DNA of 64,000 nt from Marchantia polymorpha subsp. ruderalis (lineage: Eukaryota; Streptophyta; Marchantiopsida; Marchantiales; Marchantiaceae). Shown piece after piece: positions 25,081 to 38,300 of the stretch (position 1 is its first letter; every line of letters starts with the position of its first letter). The stretch is from NCBI GenBank assembly GCA_037833965.1, contig AP031356.1, forward strand, positions 26,124,501-26,188,500, given 5' to 3'. The notes under the pieces are model-generated. The model saw only the letters and a program-made list of their open reading frames with translations. It did not search any database and was not told the DNA's origin. Both the position numbers and the translations under genes were made by a program.

Positions 25081-26233
25081 GCACCTGGCTCCCCCTAATT
25101 GGCGTAACCCTAATTCTTCCTCCTTCCTGCCGGCATTTTTCTGAAGTATGTGGGGCCGTTAATCACACCACGAACTGTAACTGGGGTTGGAAACTGCACC
25201 GGGACTGGACCAAACTCAACCCACCGCACCGCTCCCTTTCCCTATTCGATCCACTCTGATTTAGCCAAGCCGGTCCCGGTCCTCCGGGCTTACCCTAAAC
25301 AGGCGGTGCCGTGACCCTCCCGATATGAATCGGACGGTGGCACCGCGGCGGCCGTGCTACCCGGGAAGAAAATTCCCTCCCCACGGGTAGGACAGTGGGG
25401 GGTTATTGACCGCCGTAATGTCATCGTCCGGCGCTCGTGCAACGGACACCGTGGAATGACGCACAGCCATCCACCGGAATGCGATGGCGCGTCGCACTTC
25501 CCGTGCAAAGTTCGAGTTTCCGGAGTCGGATCATACGGACACGGACGCTGTTTCAGTACGGCGACTCACGGAGCCGTCTGCGTACGTGAAGGGTATCCGA
25601 TTGACGGAAGACGGACGATCGGGACCGTTGGGCGGGAGATCCGACGACCGCGATCGGAGGACCTTCGGACGGATCTGGAGAGCGGTGATAGGTCGAGCGG
25701 GAAGCGAAGGGTAGGACCGCGAAGGACGACGGACGGGGCGAAGACGGTAGGTCGTGGCGGGCTCGCGGGCTCTGGCTCGCTCCTCTTCCTCCTGCTCGCT
25801 CCCTCCTCTTCGCAAGACGCGGTCGGGGTCCGGCGTCGTCGTCCTCTGGCTTGGGCTCGGGCTCCTCCTCCTCCTCCCTCCTCGGGCCTCCTCTTGTGCT
25901 TGCGGAAGAGAGCGAGCTTTTCCTCTGTCTCAGTCTCTTCACAGAGTGAGCCATCGCCAGAGCTTCAAGTGGAGCACAAGGGTTTTCTTTCCATCGCTGC
26001 GGCGCCTCCTCATATTATCGGCCTCCAGCAGTAGTGGGGGAGCAGCAGGCATCCAGCAGCGGCTCGCTGTTGTGGGTTATTTTGGAGGATTGCTGATCGG
26101 CGCTGAGGGTTGTTGTTCCGCTCCGCCTTGCCCTGCTCTGCTCCGCCCCTACTCGTTGCTGTATTTCGAAGGAGGATTCGGTGTGTGCGCGAGGCAGGTT
26201 CCCGGAGCGGTTGAGCAAGCGCTTTCTTCCACC
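25081..26233 (+). promoter_or_regulatory. GC-rich promoter and 5' leader region of eIF5A
   Basis: GC content and CpG frequency jump from about 25.25 kb to the eIF5A start. AACCCTAA at 25106-25113 and ACCCTAAAC at 25292-25300 match the telo-box, a motif common in plant promoters of translation genes such as ribosomal proteins and elongation factors. Where transcription starts cannot be read from the sequence. Long open frames inside (for example 25354-26034) reflect the scarcity of stop codons in GC-rich DNA. Confidence 0.5.
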
Positions 26234-27594
26234 ATGTCTGATGATGATCACCACTTCGATTCCAAGGCCGATGCCGGTGCCTCCAAGACCTACCCTCAGC
26301 AGGCCGGTACAATTCGAAAGAATGCTTACATTGTGATCAAGCAGAGGCCCTGCAAGGTGAGTTCGTGTACACTCTTGATTCTGTTGGGTCGCCGGGTTGG
26401 TTAATTCTGGCCCGTTTTCTTCCAGTCCACCTTGGCCTTTGCTGCAAGGAGGAAGTTCCTATATTCGTCGAAAGTAGTGTGCATGCAGTTTACGCTTTGA
26501 ACTGCTTACGTTTTCCATCCGCCTCCTCTATATTGTTTTGTCATGATGTGATGGGGCACCAAAATTGACACTTCCTGCTATCGACTTGTCTCCGCGACGG
26601 AGAACGATCTCTTCGACATCTACACCTGCATATCGGGCACTTTCCAATCGTTTTGTTCAAGACCTAGAGTTCTAGTTACCCGTAAATACTGTTCACCATG
26701 CTGAGGCACACTAGCCTGGATGTGATGTGAGTGCTTGTTGTTCTGTGCAGGTTGTCGAGGTTTCCACCTCCAAGACCGGCAAGCACGGTCACGCTAAGTG
26801 TCACTTTGTGGGTATCGATATTTTCACTGGCAAGAAGCTGGAGGATATCGTTCCTTCCTCCCACAATTGTGATGTAAGCGTTTTCTTGACTAAATAATTT
26901 GTGTGAGATCTGTCTTTTTTTCTCTACATGTTTCTGTGTAGGTCTCGCTTTTGACCGCAAACTTGGTTTATGTTTACCGATCAATGTACTGTAAGAAACA
27001 GAATCATGTTCACATGCATCATTTTTGGTGTGCTGACCCTTCTCCTATCCAACTAAACGCTGCAGGTCCCTGAGGTCGTTCGTACCGACTACCAGCTGAT
27101 TGACATATCCGAGGATGGATTCGTAAGTTTCGCAAACCCAAACTCGCGTGGAACCATTGTGATCAAGTTTCCGGATCTACGTCACTTTAACCAGTAGCTC
27201 CTCCATTGTAATTATTTTTGACACATACATCTTGGAGTATGCATGCGTTTTTGAGATTCATTTTGATAGTGATCATTGACGAATGCAGGTGTCCCTCCTG
27301 ACTGAGTCTGGTGATACCAAGGATGACCTTCGTCTCCCCACCGACGACCAGCTCCTCACCCAGGTCAGTGCGAGTTTATTGTCTCTGACGTACTTGTGTC
27401 TGAAGTTCGATCATGTTTATTTGGATGTGTCGGGCTAGGTGAATCGTCCTGACTACGAATGTTTGTTGAAATTGTGCTTGTCATCTCAGATCAAGGATGG
27501 ATTTGGCGACGGAAAGGACCTTGTTGTGACAGTGATGTCCGCCATGGGAGAGGAGCAGATCTGTGCTCTCAAAGATATCGGTCCTAAGAACTAG
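26234..27594 (+). CDS. EIF5A: Eukaryotic translation initiation factor 5A (5 coding exons)
   Basis: eIF5A binds the ribosomal E site and helps elongation and termination at stalling sequences; it is the only protein known to carry hypusine. I join 26234-26356, 26751-26873, 27066-27122, 27289-27363 and 27490-27594. All junctions are GT-AG in phase 0, giving 160 residues, the normal plant length. The protein starts MSDDDHHF and has the hypusination loop [12 protein letters not shown], in which Lys52 is the residue modified by deoxyhypusine synthase. The KOW-like N-terminal domain is followed by the OB-fold C-terminal domain (from about residue 83) with [12 protein letters not shown] and the [11 protein letters not shown] helix. 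The start context TCCACCATGTC is favourable. The frame stays open upstream to an ATG at 25754, but the family begins at MSD, so I reject that extension. Confidence 0.98.
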
Positions 27595-28700
27595 ATGGGA
27601 TTATCCTACTTGCCCTTGGTCAGGCCTTTGAGAGGTGTAAGATGGTACCTGTTCTTGTACACGGCGTCAATTTACGATCTTCGTAACCCTGTTCACTCAA
27701 GTCGTAGGGTTAAGTTTTACTCGGATGATCCCTATCCTCCTCGAGGCTCGCCATTTCCAGTCTCGAACGCTGGCTGCATGACAGGAGGATACTCTGGGAC
27801 TGATCCGTGAGGCTGAGGTTAATTTCTGAACTGGGAAGAGTAGTGCTCCATGCCCAGACTTGCTCAATCAGGCTTACCCGAAGGCTTTGAATCTGAAGTT
27901 GCTATTAGAACTTGCAATTAGATTTGTATACAAAATCAATGTTTATCTCTGAACGCCAGGATGAACAACGGAATCTCTAGGTTTCCCTTACTATTGTAGC
28001 CACTAGCCTTCCAGGGTGGTTGACTGATCACCTTCACGGTGGGGGCTAACGCTTTGTATGCTTTATGTTTTGGGATGGTTATCTACGAGGACGATTCTCA
28101 TGGAACTTTTCACAACTGTTGTAAGCCGTCCTTGATCATTCATTCTTAAAGCGCACATCTGTTCTTTGACTTTGCTGCACGAAGGTGTACAGTAATGGCG
28201 TGATCTGCTATTTACTCTTAATGACTGTCCTGTTAGAGGTTTACTGTTAATCAAAAGTCGTACGGTATATCATTATCGCCTGTAGTCGAATCCAGACGGA
28301 AGAAAGTTTTCCTTGTGACGTCGACCCTCATTACAGTGCTCTTTCTTATCCAGTTTGCTAATTGATAGTTCATGTGAGCTGACGTAGTACAGTAAATGGT
28401 TATACATGTACAGATACACAATCTGATATGGCACTGTCAATAACAGAGCCATATCGTGATTGTCCTTGACTGTCGAATGTTATTGATGGTACCACTGCTA
28501 AAACTCTGGTGATGGCCGCTTTTTAAATCATTTGGTTCAGATGAAAATCATTAAACATCATCCAATTTCACCGCAAGTGTGCAGTAAGTGGATGCAATAT
28601 ACGCATTTAAAGCGCATGATCTCTGTCCTAAAAAATTATCCTGTAATGTAGAGGTGAAGAAAATAGAGGCAAAGTAAATGATTAAGAGGATGTTATGAAG
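27595..28700 (+). other. eIF5A 3' flank
   Basis: The first several hundred bases are non-coding and of gene-like composition, consistent with a 3' UTR. The polyadenylation point cannot be set. After about 28.5 kb the sequence becomes AT-rich. Confidence 0.4.
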
Positions 28701-31519
28701 CACAATATATAACAACGTACGCAAACTGATCTTGCTTTACAAAGTAAGAACATGAAAAAGAGCAGGCGAAATGTAACTGGCATATATTGTTTAAGTAAAT
28801 ACTGAAATCGTAAGAATTAAAAGTTAGCAATCCAACCTGCAAACTTCCACTCTATTACGCTAATATGCCGCTGAGAATATTTAAAAAAAAAAACCCTCCA
28901 AAAAAATTCGACTCAGTCTTCGCACATTGGGAAAACTCTATAATACCAGCTTCTATTGACATTGGCTCCTGCTGGAACGAGATTATAGCTATAATCCTCT
29001 ACACGTGAGTACAATTGATAACTCTTGAAAATCAAACACAATTTGATGAGAAAGCAAACTTAAACTTCACCTGAAACGGAAGGTTCGTGGGAAAAATCTG
29101 ACCTAAATCAAATAAAATCAGAATGAACGAAGAATATATCTGAATGTGAACATTAATATTTGTTCTTTCCTTTCCCGTTGATGTCTAACAAGCGGTATTC
29201 AAATCCTACTCATGACTCAATTTATGATTTATATTTACCGTTAAAAATCCACAAAAGAAACCTTAAAAATGTCATGAATAGTACTGTGTTTAATTCCCCT
29301 GCGAAAAAGAAAATATCCCCTTCCAGAAAACATTCAATTCACCTTCAAATTGATACAAACCTTGTTTACAAGTTTTAACTGTATACAATAGTTTCTGATA
29401 AATCTGATAAATTAATGTCAACACTCAGTTGCAACCTGATTATTATAAAGCTGTGTACGAGATATATACACAATTTCGTATTGACTGTTAATTTACATTA
29501 TATTATTATTATTTTGATATCATGAAGGAATTGTTTATTTCAAACTGACGTAAAAACTTCATCTTTTAAAATCATTGCATCAGATAGAAACCGATTAGTT
29601 TTATCAGATTTTGGCCCAACTAATGATATGAAATTTGAGAAAAAATTAAGAGGAAATTGAGAAATAAGATTTTTTTGGGCTCTACATTTGTAATACATTT
29701 GATATGTAATAATAAACTTAAAAATATTATATTTAGATATGTTACAGAAGTTGAAATCCACGAAAATGAATTTTACCTAAAGTTAGAAGTTATCATTAGG
29801 TTTGTATAATTCTAAGTCTTTTAATGCGTATATATCAACTCAAAATTTGAAGACTTTCAAATGAAATAATGCTCATATAAATGAAATATATTCAGTATAA
29901 TATTTCCAAATGATTTATTTCCTCAAGTTTATTATCTTGTGATCCGATTATATATATAATTAATAATAATAAAGGACTGTACAAGAATATGAAGTCATAT
30001 ATCATTCATAGATATAATCATGACAAAGTTTAGGACTAAAAAAGTTTGTTGCAATAATGATTCGAAGGTACATATTGCGATCTAAAGAATTATTGATGAA
30101 TTCATGGGGAACTTTTGTAAGTTCTCTATAAGGAAGATGCAATTGCATCTACTCATCCACGATCATTTATGAAGCTAGAATATAATAGGAACTATGAAGT
30201 TAATGAAAGTGATTATAGCATAAACATAATATTTAAATCATGTTTTCATGTTTATTTTGGTTTAAATCAAATGTATGAGCATTGCTTCATCACATAAAAT
30301 TTTCTACTCTGAAACAACAAAGAATAATTATAAGTATTCATCAAAAAATTTTACGGCTGTTTTTCCTAGGGTTTAAAATGAAATAAAAGCCTTAAATATG
30401 AGGTTTTTTTAAATTTTATTTGTGAAATTGAAAGTTATTTTCCATATAAAAGTCGGATTTTAAGACGAATATGTATCATTCCAAAAAATTTTGTGGATGA
30501 GAGGGTGGATTACAACTACTTCCAGGTCAAAACCAGTGATTTGAACCTCTATGGAGAGATTTAGAATTGTTTTGAACTGTGCATAGTCTACTTCATATAA
30601 ATAGAATATAAGTAGAAAAGAGTTAAAGCAATAAAATTGTATCTGTCTATCAACTTTTTAAATCCACTGCCACATAAAATATGTGGCATGATTGAAAAAG
30701 TGACATAGCAAAGAATGAAATATATTTGATATGTGTAGATCAATTTTAATATCCAAGGAGAATGCGAGATACTTCTAATCTATTTGAATAAACTAAAATT
30801 GAATAACGTATCTTAGTTTAAAAAATTTCTATCATAAGACTTGATTTTTTTTATCTTTGTAGGTTATTTTAAATTCTTAATTATTTTCCCTCATTATGGT
30901 GTCCCTAGTGGTTGTACATGATAATACATAATAATCTTGAAAGATTTGTTCATTGATTTTATGATATTATCAAGTCCACTTAGAATTTTTTTGTTTTACT
31001 TAGACCAATTTCATATCTAGTGAGATTGTGAAATTTCACAATTTAAAATCAGACTATTCTAATGTAGATTTCAAGCCAAAAGTAAGCAGTCAAAAAACAA
31101 AGACTATGAACATGATCTATCCAGCATTCTTATTATTTAAATAATGTATGACCAGCCTTCTATTTATTTCTCTTCGCATGGTTTAGAGTCACAATAGTTC
31201 TCATTGAATCCACAGACATAGGTTTCTCTATAATCTCGGTTTGAGCTCAGAGTAGGTCAAATAGCATCGTTAAAAAAAATTCCAATCACTCGTTGTTATA
31301 TATGGCAGTGATTGATGTGAGCTTAACACTTCAGAGATGAGGAGTTATCATACATACTAGAAATATGTATTAAAATACAAGTGCAAAAAGTGCTCATGAT
31401 GATTATAAAGTCAAAAGAAGAAAGAAACGCGTGAAGGAAACTATGGTGGACGCAAATAGTCAAAGCTAGGACGGAACTCAATCATGGCTTAAACGACAAC
31501 TGCTGCCTAATCGTTTCAG

Positions 31520-31919
31520 GTGGACCCTCCGGGACCTAGTGAGCAGATGAGCTATCGTATGCAAAAAGGGGAACATTGTATGAACAAAGTCCAAGATTAA
31601 GATGCGAGCCAGATCACTCTCCTGGACGATGATTACATGCATAAAGACTTTGCACGAAAGACTGACATTCCAAGATAATTTCTGGTGAGATTTCCCCTCT
31701 TGGGAATAGTTGTCAAGGATACATGAAAATCATATGCAGATGTACCCCATGCGCGAAGCTTTTAAGCAAAAGTGTGTGATCTAACTAGCTGCAATGTTAT
31801 TACTTTTCACATCTATGATTCAGGGACTTGATGCACTGCCACCTACGGAGTCTAGAGATCACAGCAAAGTGATCAACTTGCCTTTAACAGAATACAAGTT
31901 CTATCGTTTGGAAGTTCAT
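31520..31919 (+). pseudogene. Relic of an unrecognised spliced gene, plus strand
   Basis: Inside the AT-rich desert sits an island of higher GC that looks like two neighbouring exons. After a TCGTTTCAG acceptor, one frame runs from 31520 as VDPPGPSEQMSYRMQKGEHC and continues through QITLLDDDYMHKDFARKTDI and LVRFPLLGIVVKD, interrupted by three stops. A second exon, 31824-31919, is fully open, exactly 32 codons, starts GLDALPPTES and ends YKFYRLEVH, with a clean CAG acceptor and a GTAAGT donor. A possible further exon with SADLVSSSVDVIHVPLVILR lies at about 32070-32130. I do not recognise the family. The stops say it no longer encodes the protein. Confidence 0.5.
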
Positions 31920-34911
31920 GTAAGTCAAATTCTAAATTTGTTTGATATTGCTCAAGCTCAGTAGGTGGGGACCTGCTCAGACTGCTAACGTTACGTTTTG
32001 AAAGACAACTTGTGTCATCTCCCAAAGATGAATGTCTTTATTTTAGTTTCTACATGATCACATGAGTCTGCAGATCTAGTGTCCTCTAGTGTTGATGTGA
32101 TCCACGTACCTTTGGTGATTCTGAGAGGTACAAAAGTCTGCAATTTTCCGTAGCATCTGAGCTGTACTCTAATCGGCTGGAACATTCTATTTTACTAAAA
32201 GTTGACGAACTTGACGTACGTGGTTGTAGTCATTGGAACGAGATGACGCAATTCCTGAACGACACGTAGAGATCTGGTTTAGCATAGAGGTTCTAATTTG
32301 TTCCATGGAAATACTATGATGGATCTAGAGTTGTACTAGGTAGAGTTAGTAGCTGCTCGCTCATAATTCCTGTATAGTCATGACCGATATCTTATCAAAT
32401 AAGGAGTAGGTTGATTCCAACTACTGTTTTAACACTACTTGGTAATGTAAACGATTTCACGCTAGGAATTGATCAGAGTCTATCTAAATTGATCAAACTG
32501 TTAAAACTTGCCATCAATATTTTGAAACGAACATCTTACTTAAAGTTACATCATCTATCATGGCTTAAAGGATATAGTGATAGTGATACCGATAAAATTG
32601 TGGATCCCAATCAATTGGAGATGATTATTTGTTATTTTTTGAGACAAAAATTAATCTTTTGAGAAAAATGATCTTTTTCAAAAGTATAACCAACACCTCT
32701 AAGAAATTGCAGATTCAGCTTGATGGATTTATATTCATTCACAGCATTGATATTTTAAACCTCAGATAGTAATTACAATGCATTTTACAATGAATGTTCA
32801 TCTTGATACCACAACTTGCTGATGATTGTTAAAACCATCATCATAATTTACAAGTCTTAGCAGGCAAAACTTGAAGTAACCACTGCAATTTAAAGTAGAG
32901 ATTCACATAAGATATAATTTAATGTATAAAAATATGCAAAAGAAAATTTGATACAATATGAAATTGATACAAATTTAATTATGATTGTAGAGATGATGAA
33001 AATCATCATCTCTTTGTCTATTGATATAAAAATTTAGAAATTTTCTCAAAGATGATCAGAAATCAGTGATGGCATTCAGAAAACTATCGTTGCATTAGAT
33101 TTAAGATGTTAATGTGATGATTAAATTCAAAAAAATGGAATCTTATTGCACATAAAGCAACATTTAAAGCTTAAAGGTTATGAATCGGAGTAAAAATAAC
33201 ATAAGAATAAAGATGAAATATATCATGAGCACCGAAAGATGCATCTAACTAATACAATTGCAATCAACACTAGATATTCTAATTGTGATCGGTTTTTGAA
33301 TTTATTTAGCTTACTATATCACTTTGATAATAATTTTGTGCAACAAATGACATATTTTCAAGACCTCACTTTATATGTTTGATGGAGATTAAAAACTGTA
33401 TATATATTGAAATATAGTTTTAGGATTGACATCATGCCAATAAATTTAAAAACTTCATTTATTTCAATGTTATATGTGAGGTTGTTTGTATTTGACTTTG
33501 ATTGTGATTTCGTATGCAGATTGGTAATAGAGTGTTGTGTGTGCTTGAAAAGTCAAATAAGGAGCAAAGACTATGTGACTTTTTCTTGACTCAAATCATC
33601 CATACTTTAATAGTTTGTGGAAGAAATAGTAGACGTGAATCTGTGCATTTATTTCTTTCGTAATCTTGAAAGTTGTGCATCTTTGCCTCAATGGTTATCC
33701 AAATCATGGTTGATTTCAATTCCAAACAAAGTTGTTTACATGCTTTGCTTAGATGTTGGAAGAGTATATAATATCATTCAATGAAAAAATATTCTGTTTG
33801 ATTCTCTTATTGTAGTCTATGTAGTTCAAAATTGAAAGCAGTGCAGATTATATTTTACGAATAGCAAAATTACCTTGAGGCTAGTCAATTATCTTACTAA
33901 AAAATATGCAGCTCAATTTTAAATCAAGCCAGATATTACTCTATAAAAGATGGAACTACAATAAGGTTACATGTAATAAGTATAGTTGGCATATTTATTT
34001 TTCTTAACATTAGTTTCATTGTTGCATATAGCTAAAATTAAGCATTAAATAGTAAAAAAATTTGTTTGTTTTGACACACCATTGTTAAATTTTTGGTATG
34101 ATAGCACAAGTCACGAGTATAAGTAATCATTTTATTATGGATGAATTGAAGCAAATTTAAAAGTTGAATTTGTTCGTAACATTTTTGCATACAACTTAGA
34201 ATTAGTTCTGAATATTTGAACAGTTTATCTACTTGTACACACTATTGTTAGATTTTTGATTTGATAGCACTAGTCATAAGTGTTAGTCGTCATTTTGTTA
34301 CTGGATGAAATAAAGCAAATATAACAGTTAAAGTCGTTATTTTAGAAAAAATGAGCAAGCAAGTTGATAATCAAATCAATAATCTAAATATTAAGGAGAA
34401 TGAAATAGAAAACATTAAATCATATATCCTAAATATTTAATGATTTTATCTACTGTGTGATAAAAAAACATTTATTAAGAGACATTTCATTGGAGTTCAA
34501 TATAATGATATGATAGCCATGACTTCTAAGGTATTATTTTAGATATGATAACTTCTTCTACTATGAGAAAGTCAAACTAAAGCTATGATGTTGAGATACA
34601 AGTCCTTTATCTTCAATGAAATGTGAACTTTGGACTTAATCTCATTCAAATTTATCATAGATGGCTTTTAGGTAGTTCATTGTGATTTTAAAATGCAATA
34701 ATTCATCTAAATGTTTGCATTTTGAATCAAACTTTTAGACAATCTCTCAATTCATAACTAAATTTCAACACTCATTTACATTTTGAGATTATTCTAATTA
34801 AATTTTCATTGATGAAACAAATCCTCACACAATGAATTTTCAAAATTTGTTTTAGAATCTATTTTCTATTTCTATATTTATATTAATTAAAAAATTATCA
34901 TAATAACATAT

Positions 34912-35312
34912 TATAAATAGAGAGCAGCTAGTTATACCTTAGTTTATGCTAATGATCTCTCACCCTACATTTATGATTTTGTTAAGGTCATGGATCTTCA
35001 TGTACAATAATTTGTTCTTGTGAGATCACACAAGATAAAGTACTTTGATAGCTTCATCTTTCTTGTTATCAATCTTGTGTCTGTGCTTAATCACGACGGC
35101 GTAACTTTGACTCAACACATAAGCTTGCATTGTCGATAGCCTAGCATTCTATGTTGTGTGGAAAATCTTTGGAGGTGGAGAAAGCGTGTTCATCTTGAAA
35201 TAAGATGTTTTTTATCAATCGCAGATCTTCCTGATTAAGCCATTTATATAATTTTGTAAAGTGAATAATTAGCAAAAACAAAAAAATAACTAGTTGCTCT
35301 TTATAATTATTG
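34912..35312. mobile_element. Third TIR element, ~400 bp
   Basis: The left end (ATTATAAA, then AGAGCAGCTAGTTAT and TTATGCTAATGATC) is an imperfect reverse complement of the right end (ATTATAAAGAGCAACTAGTTAT, then TTTTGCTAATTATTC). The GCAGCTAGTTAT...GCTAAT core matches the termini of the elements at 18075 and 19943, so the three look like one family. The interior is non-coding. The outer edges are uncertain because matching continues into AT-rich sequence. Confidence 0.65.
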
Positions 35313-38300
35313 CGTAAATAATTTATATTAAGATAAATCTTGGTAAATAACACCAATTCTCATTACATTGTAATATGTCTTTGAACAATCTGCACATTTG
35401 TGCTTGGGTTGAGGTTGCAACATGACATTGGGCTATCCGTTCATCTTGAAAACTTATATTTTCTTAGGTTGAGATGAAAACATGCTATTAGAGATCTTGA
35501 ATCTTATAGAACTTCCAATTGCCATCAAGTAAATTATAAACTACATCTAAGTAGTGAAATTTTTTTTATATAGTTTTGAAGATAAAAGCTAACATTTTGT
35601 TAATTTTTTAACTTAGAATCTAAATTTAATATAACAAAAGAAAGTATTTCTCACTATAAAATCTAAAATTATTTTAACTACTTTACAAAGTATAGATTTG
35701 ATAGTTAAACATAGTGATAATCAAACTAACTCTAGTCAACTTTTTGACTACTTCTACTACTAATGCACACATACATATAGCACTCTTACTCATCATCATT
35801 GAAATAGTCTTCAGAGTAGGTTGGGAGTATTATCATTATACATTTATAGCTTTTGCTTCTTGATTAAATGATTAACATTTGTAAGAAACTTAATTATATG
35901 ATTATATTAATCATAAATTCACCTAAGTATTTATCATGGTTAGCTTAGTCAAAAAAAAGCTAATTCTGTATAAATTTAATCATAAATTTATATTTGGTTA
36001 AACATTTAATATAAATTTAGAGATTTTGAAGTAACATCTAATTTTATATGCTGCCAAAATTTTATATCAATGATAGAATTTTAATTTTACACATTAGTTT
36101 TGATTGATGTGACTAAGTTAAAAAATTTTCATTAATTAAACTAAGTACAAAGTTTGAAAATTAAAATTCATAATTTCTCAAGATCTTGATTGGCATATCA
36201 TCATTTCAACCCAATAATAAATTATTTTGTAAATGTGTTGTTAATCCGATGTGATGTAGTTTTCTCAATTGGAGGATTTATAGAGTATTTAGATTTGGAA
36301 ATTATCTTCCAAGTGTCATTGAAACTTTATGTTAAGGTATGAAAGTAAAGATTGTATATTAAAGTTTTTACATACATGCATGTAGATGAAATTCAATCTT
36401 TTATACTCATGATCTATTTTACGATGATTATATTTTGTTGTTTAAGGATCTTGAGCAACAATTTTATTTCCAAAGTTGTCAAATAAGTTATATTACTATT
36501 TGAAGAAAATGAGTTTTAAGATGAAAACTTTTGATACAAAGTTTTAATAACACATTTGTGTGTGTGAAGATTTGATCATAAATCTTAATAATTTTAGAGG
36601 ATGTATGAGTGATGAGAATAAGTTTATTCAGCTTTTGGACTTATTACTTGGATTTTATAACTCATAAAAACTTGTGTTGATTTATTGTGATAGATTTACT
36701 ATTTTTTACAACAAAATTATAAATGATTTGTTGATTACTAACTTATGGTAGAAGATTATGATGTCATATACTCTATGCTTTTGGTATGTTATGACATTTT
36801 TTTGGGTTCAAACTTGATTATGTTATATATTTACAAGGTTGAAAAACGTTTTGAATCATGAGTTAGATCAAAGTCTTAGATTAAAGTTTAGAGAGATAAA
36901 TCTTTGTTTGTTTCAATTGTGATACAAGTTATCAGTTTAAGTAAAACAATTGCGTGAATATCAAATTTGATGATTTATTTTGCCAATTAGATTTTTAATT
37001 TTCTTGGATTTTTTACACACATAATGTCATTGCAATTCAGAATATTCCTTGGTACTTCAACAATGTCAAATTTTTTTGGTCCATATTGACTTTGTGTTAA
37101 GGAATATAATGATAATATTGTTTGATGATGATGTGTTTTGATAACTCTCAAATTTAATGATACGTACAAGCATTTTGCCTAAAGATGTTAATGTAATCAA
37201 TCAATGTAAATACTTGTATAATTTTTTCTCACGAAATCAAATGATCAAATCTTTGGTAAAACTGATTAAGATTTTGTTTTTTTATACTATGTTGTTCACT
37301 ACAGTCCACTATGATAATTATTTTCATTTGCTCTAGTTGTTAAGCTTTGTTCATTTATCATGTTATACATATCATTACATTAGATTTTATTTTACAATTT
37401 CAACCTGACTTGAATCTAACTTCAAGTCAAATTTAACTTGAAGCTGAAAAAAAATAACTAATTTTTCCTAGCTATGATACTTCAAATATTTATGCTGCGG
37501 TATGACATTTTGAAATTGATATTGCATCCATTGTCAGATTAATGACTTCATCTAATATAATTTTATTGAATGTTTTAGCTAGATTTAATTATTAATATCC
37601 GTTCAAACATTATCATTAAATATTAGCCATTGATAATGAAAATCGTTTTCAAAATAATGAAACAAGAAAATAATTTATTCAAGTATATCAATGCTCAATC
37701 AACATAAAAGAATTTATCGATTTATTATGACATGTATAACTTATGTAACTTATGTTATATAATGCTAGTTCAGTAATAAACTAATAGGAGTCAAACTAAT
37801 TTAAATTTTGCATATGTAAGTTAATTCATAACACGTCATGTTTGATATATACATTTTAAAAAATCTAATTTTATTACAATTGTGAAAGATTTCTATAAGG
37901 AAACATAAATATAAACATAAAAAATTGCATTAAAATTAAATAAATATTTTAATCGATATATTAAAAATATTTTTATTTTTTTATATATAAAAATATTGAA
38001 AAAAATATTGAAGATTTTTTCATGTTTTTTTAATTTTTTGAGATGAAAAAGAATTATTAAAATTTTTTTGCAATTTAATTGTAAATTTTGTTTGTTTTAA
38101 CTTATTATGTGTTCATATAGAATCAGGTCAAAATCAATTAATATATATGTCAATGCGTATATCAATAAAACTCATTGATTCAATAAATCTATTTAAGTCT
38201 AATTATTCAAAATTTTAAAATAATATGAAGAAGTCATTATATGATTGATGAATTCAATTTCATATATTTTCAATAAAATATTATATATTTGAAATAAAAT

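Noticed and set aside
25354..26034. 226-codon plus-strand open frame ahead of eIF5A
   Set aside because: It lies in a GC-rich region with overlapping long frames on both strands, and its product resembles no protein. It is best seen as leader or promoter DNA.
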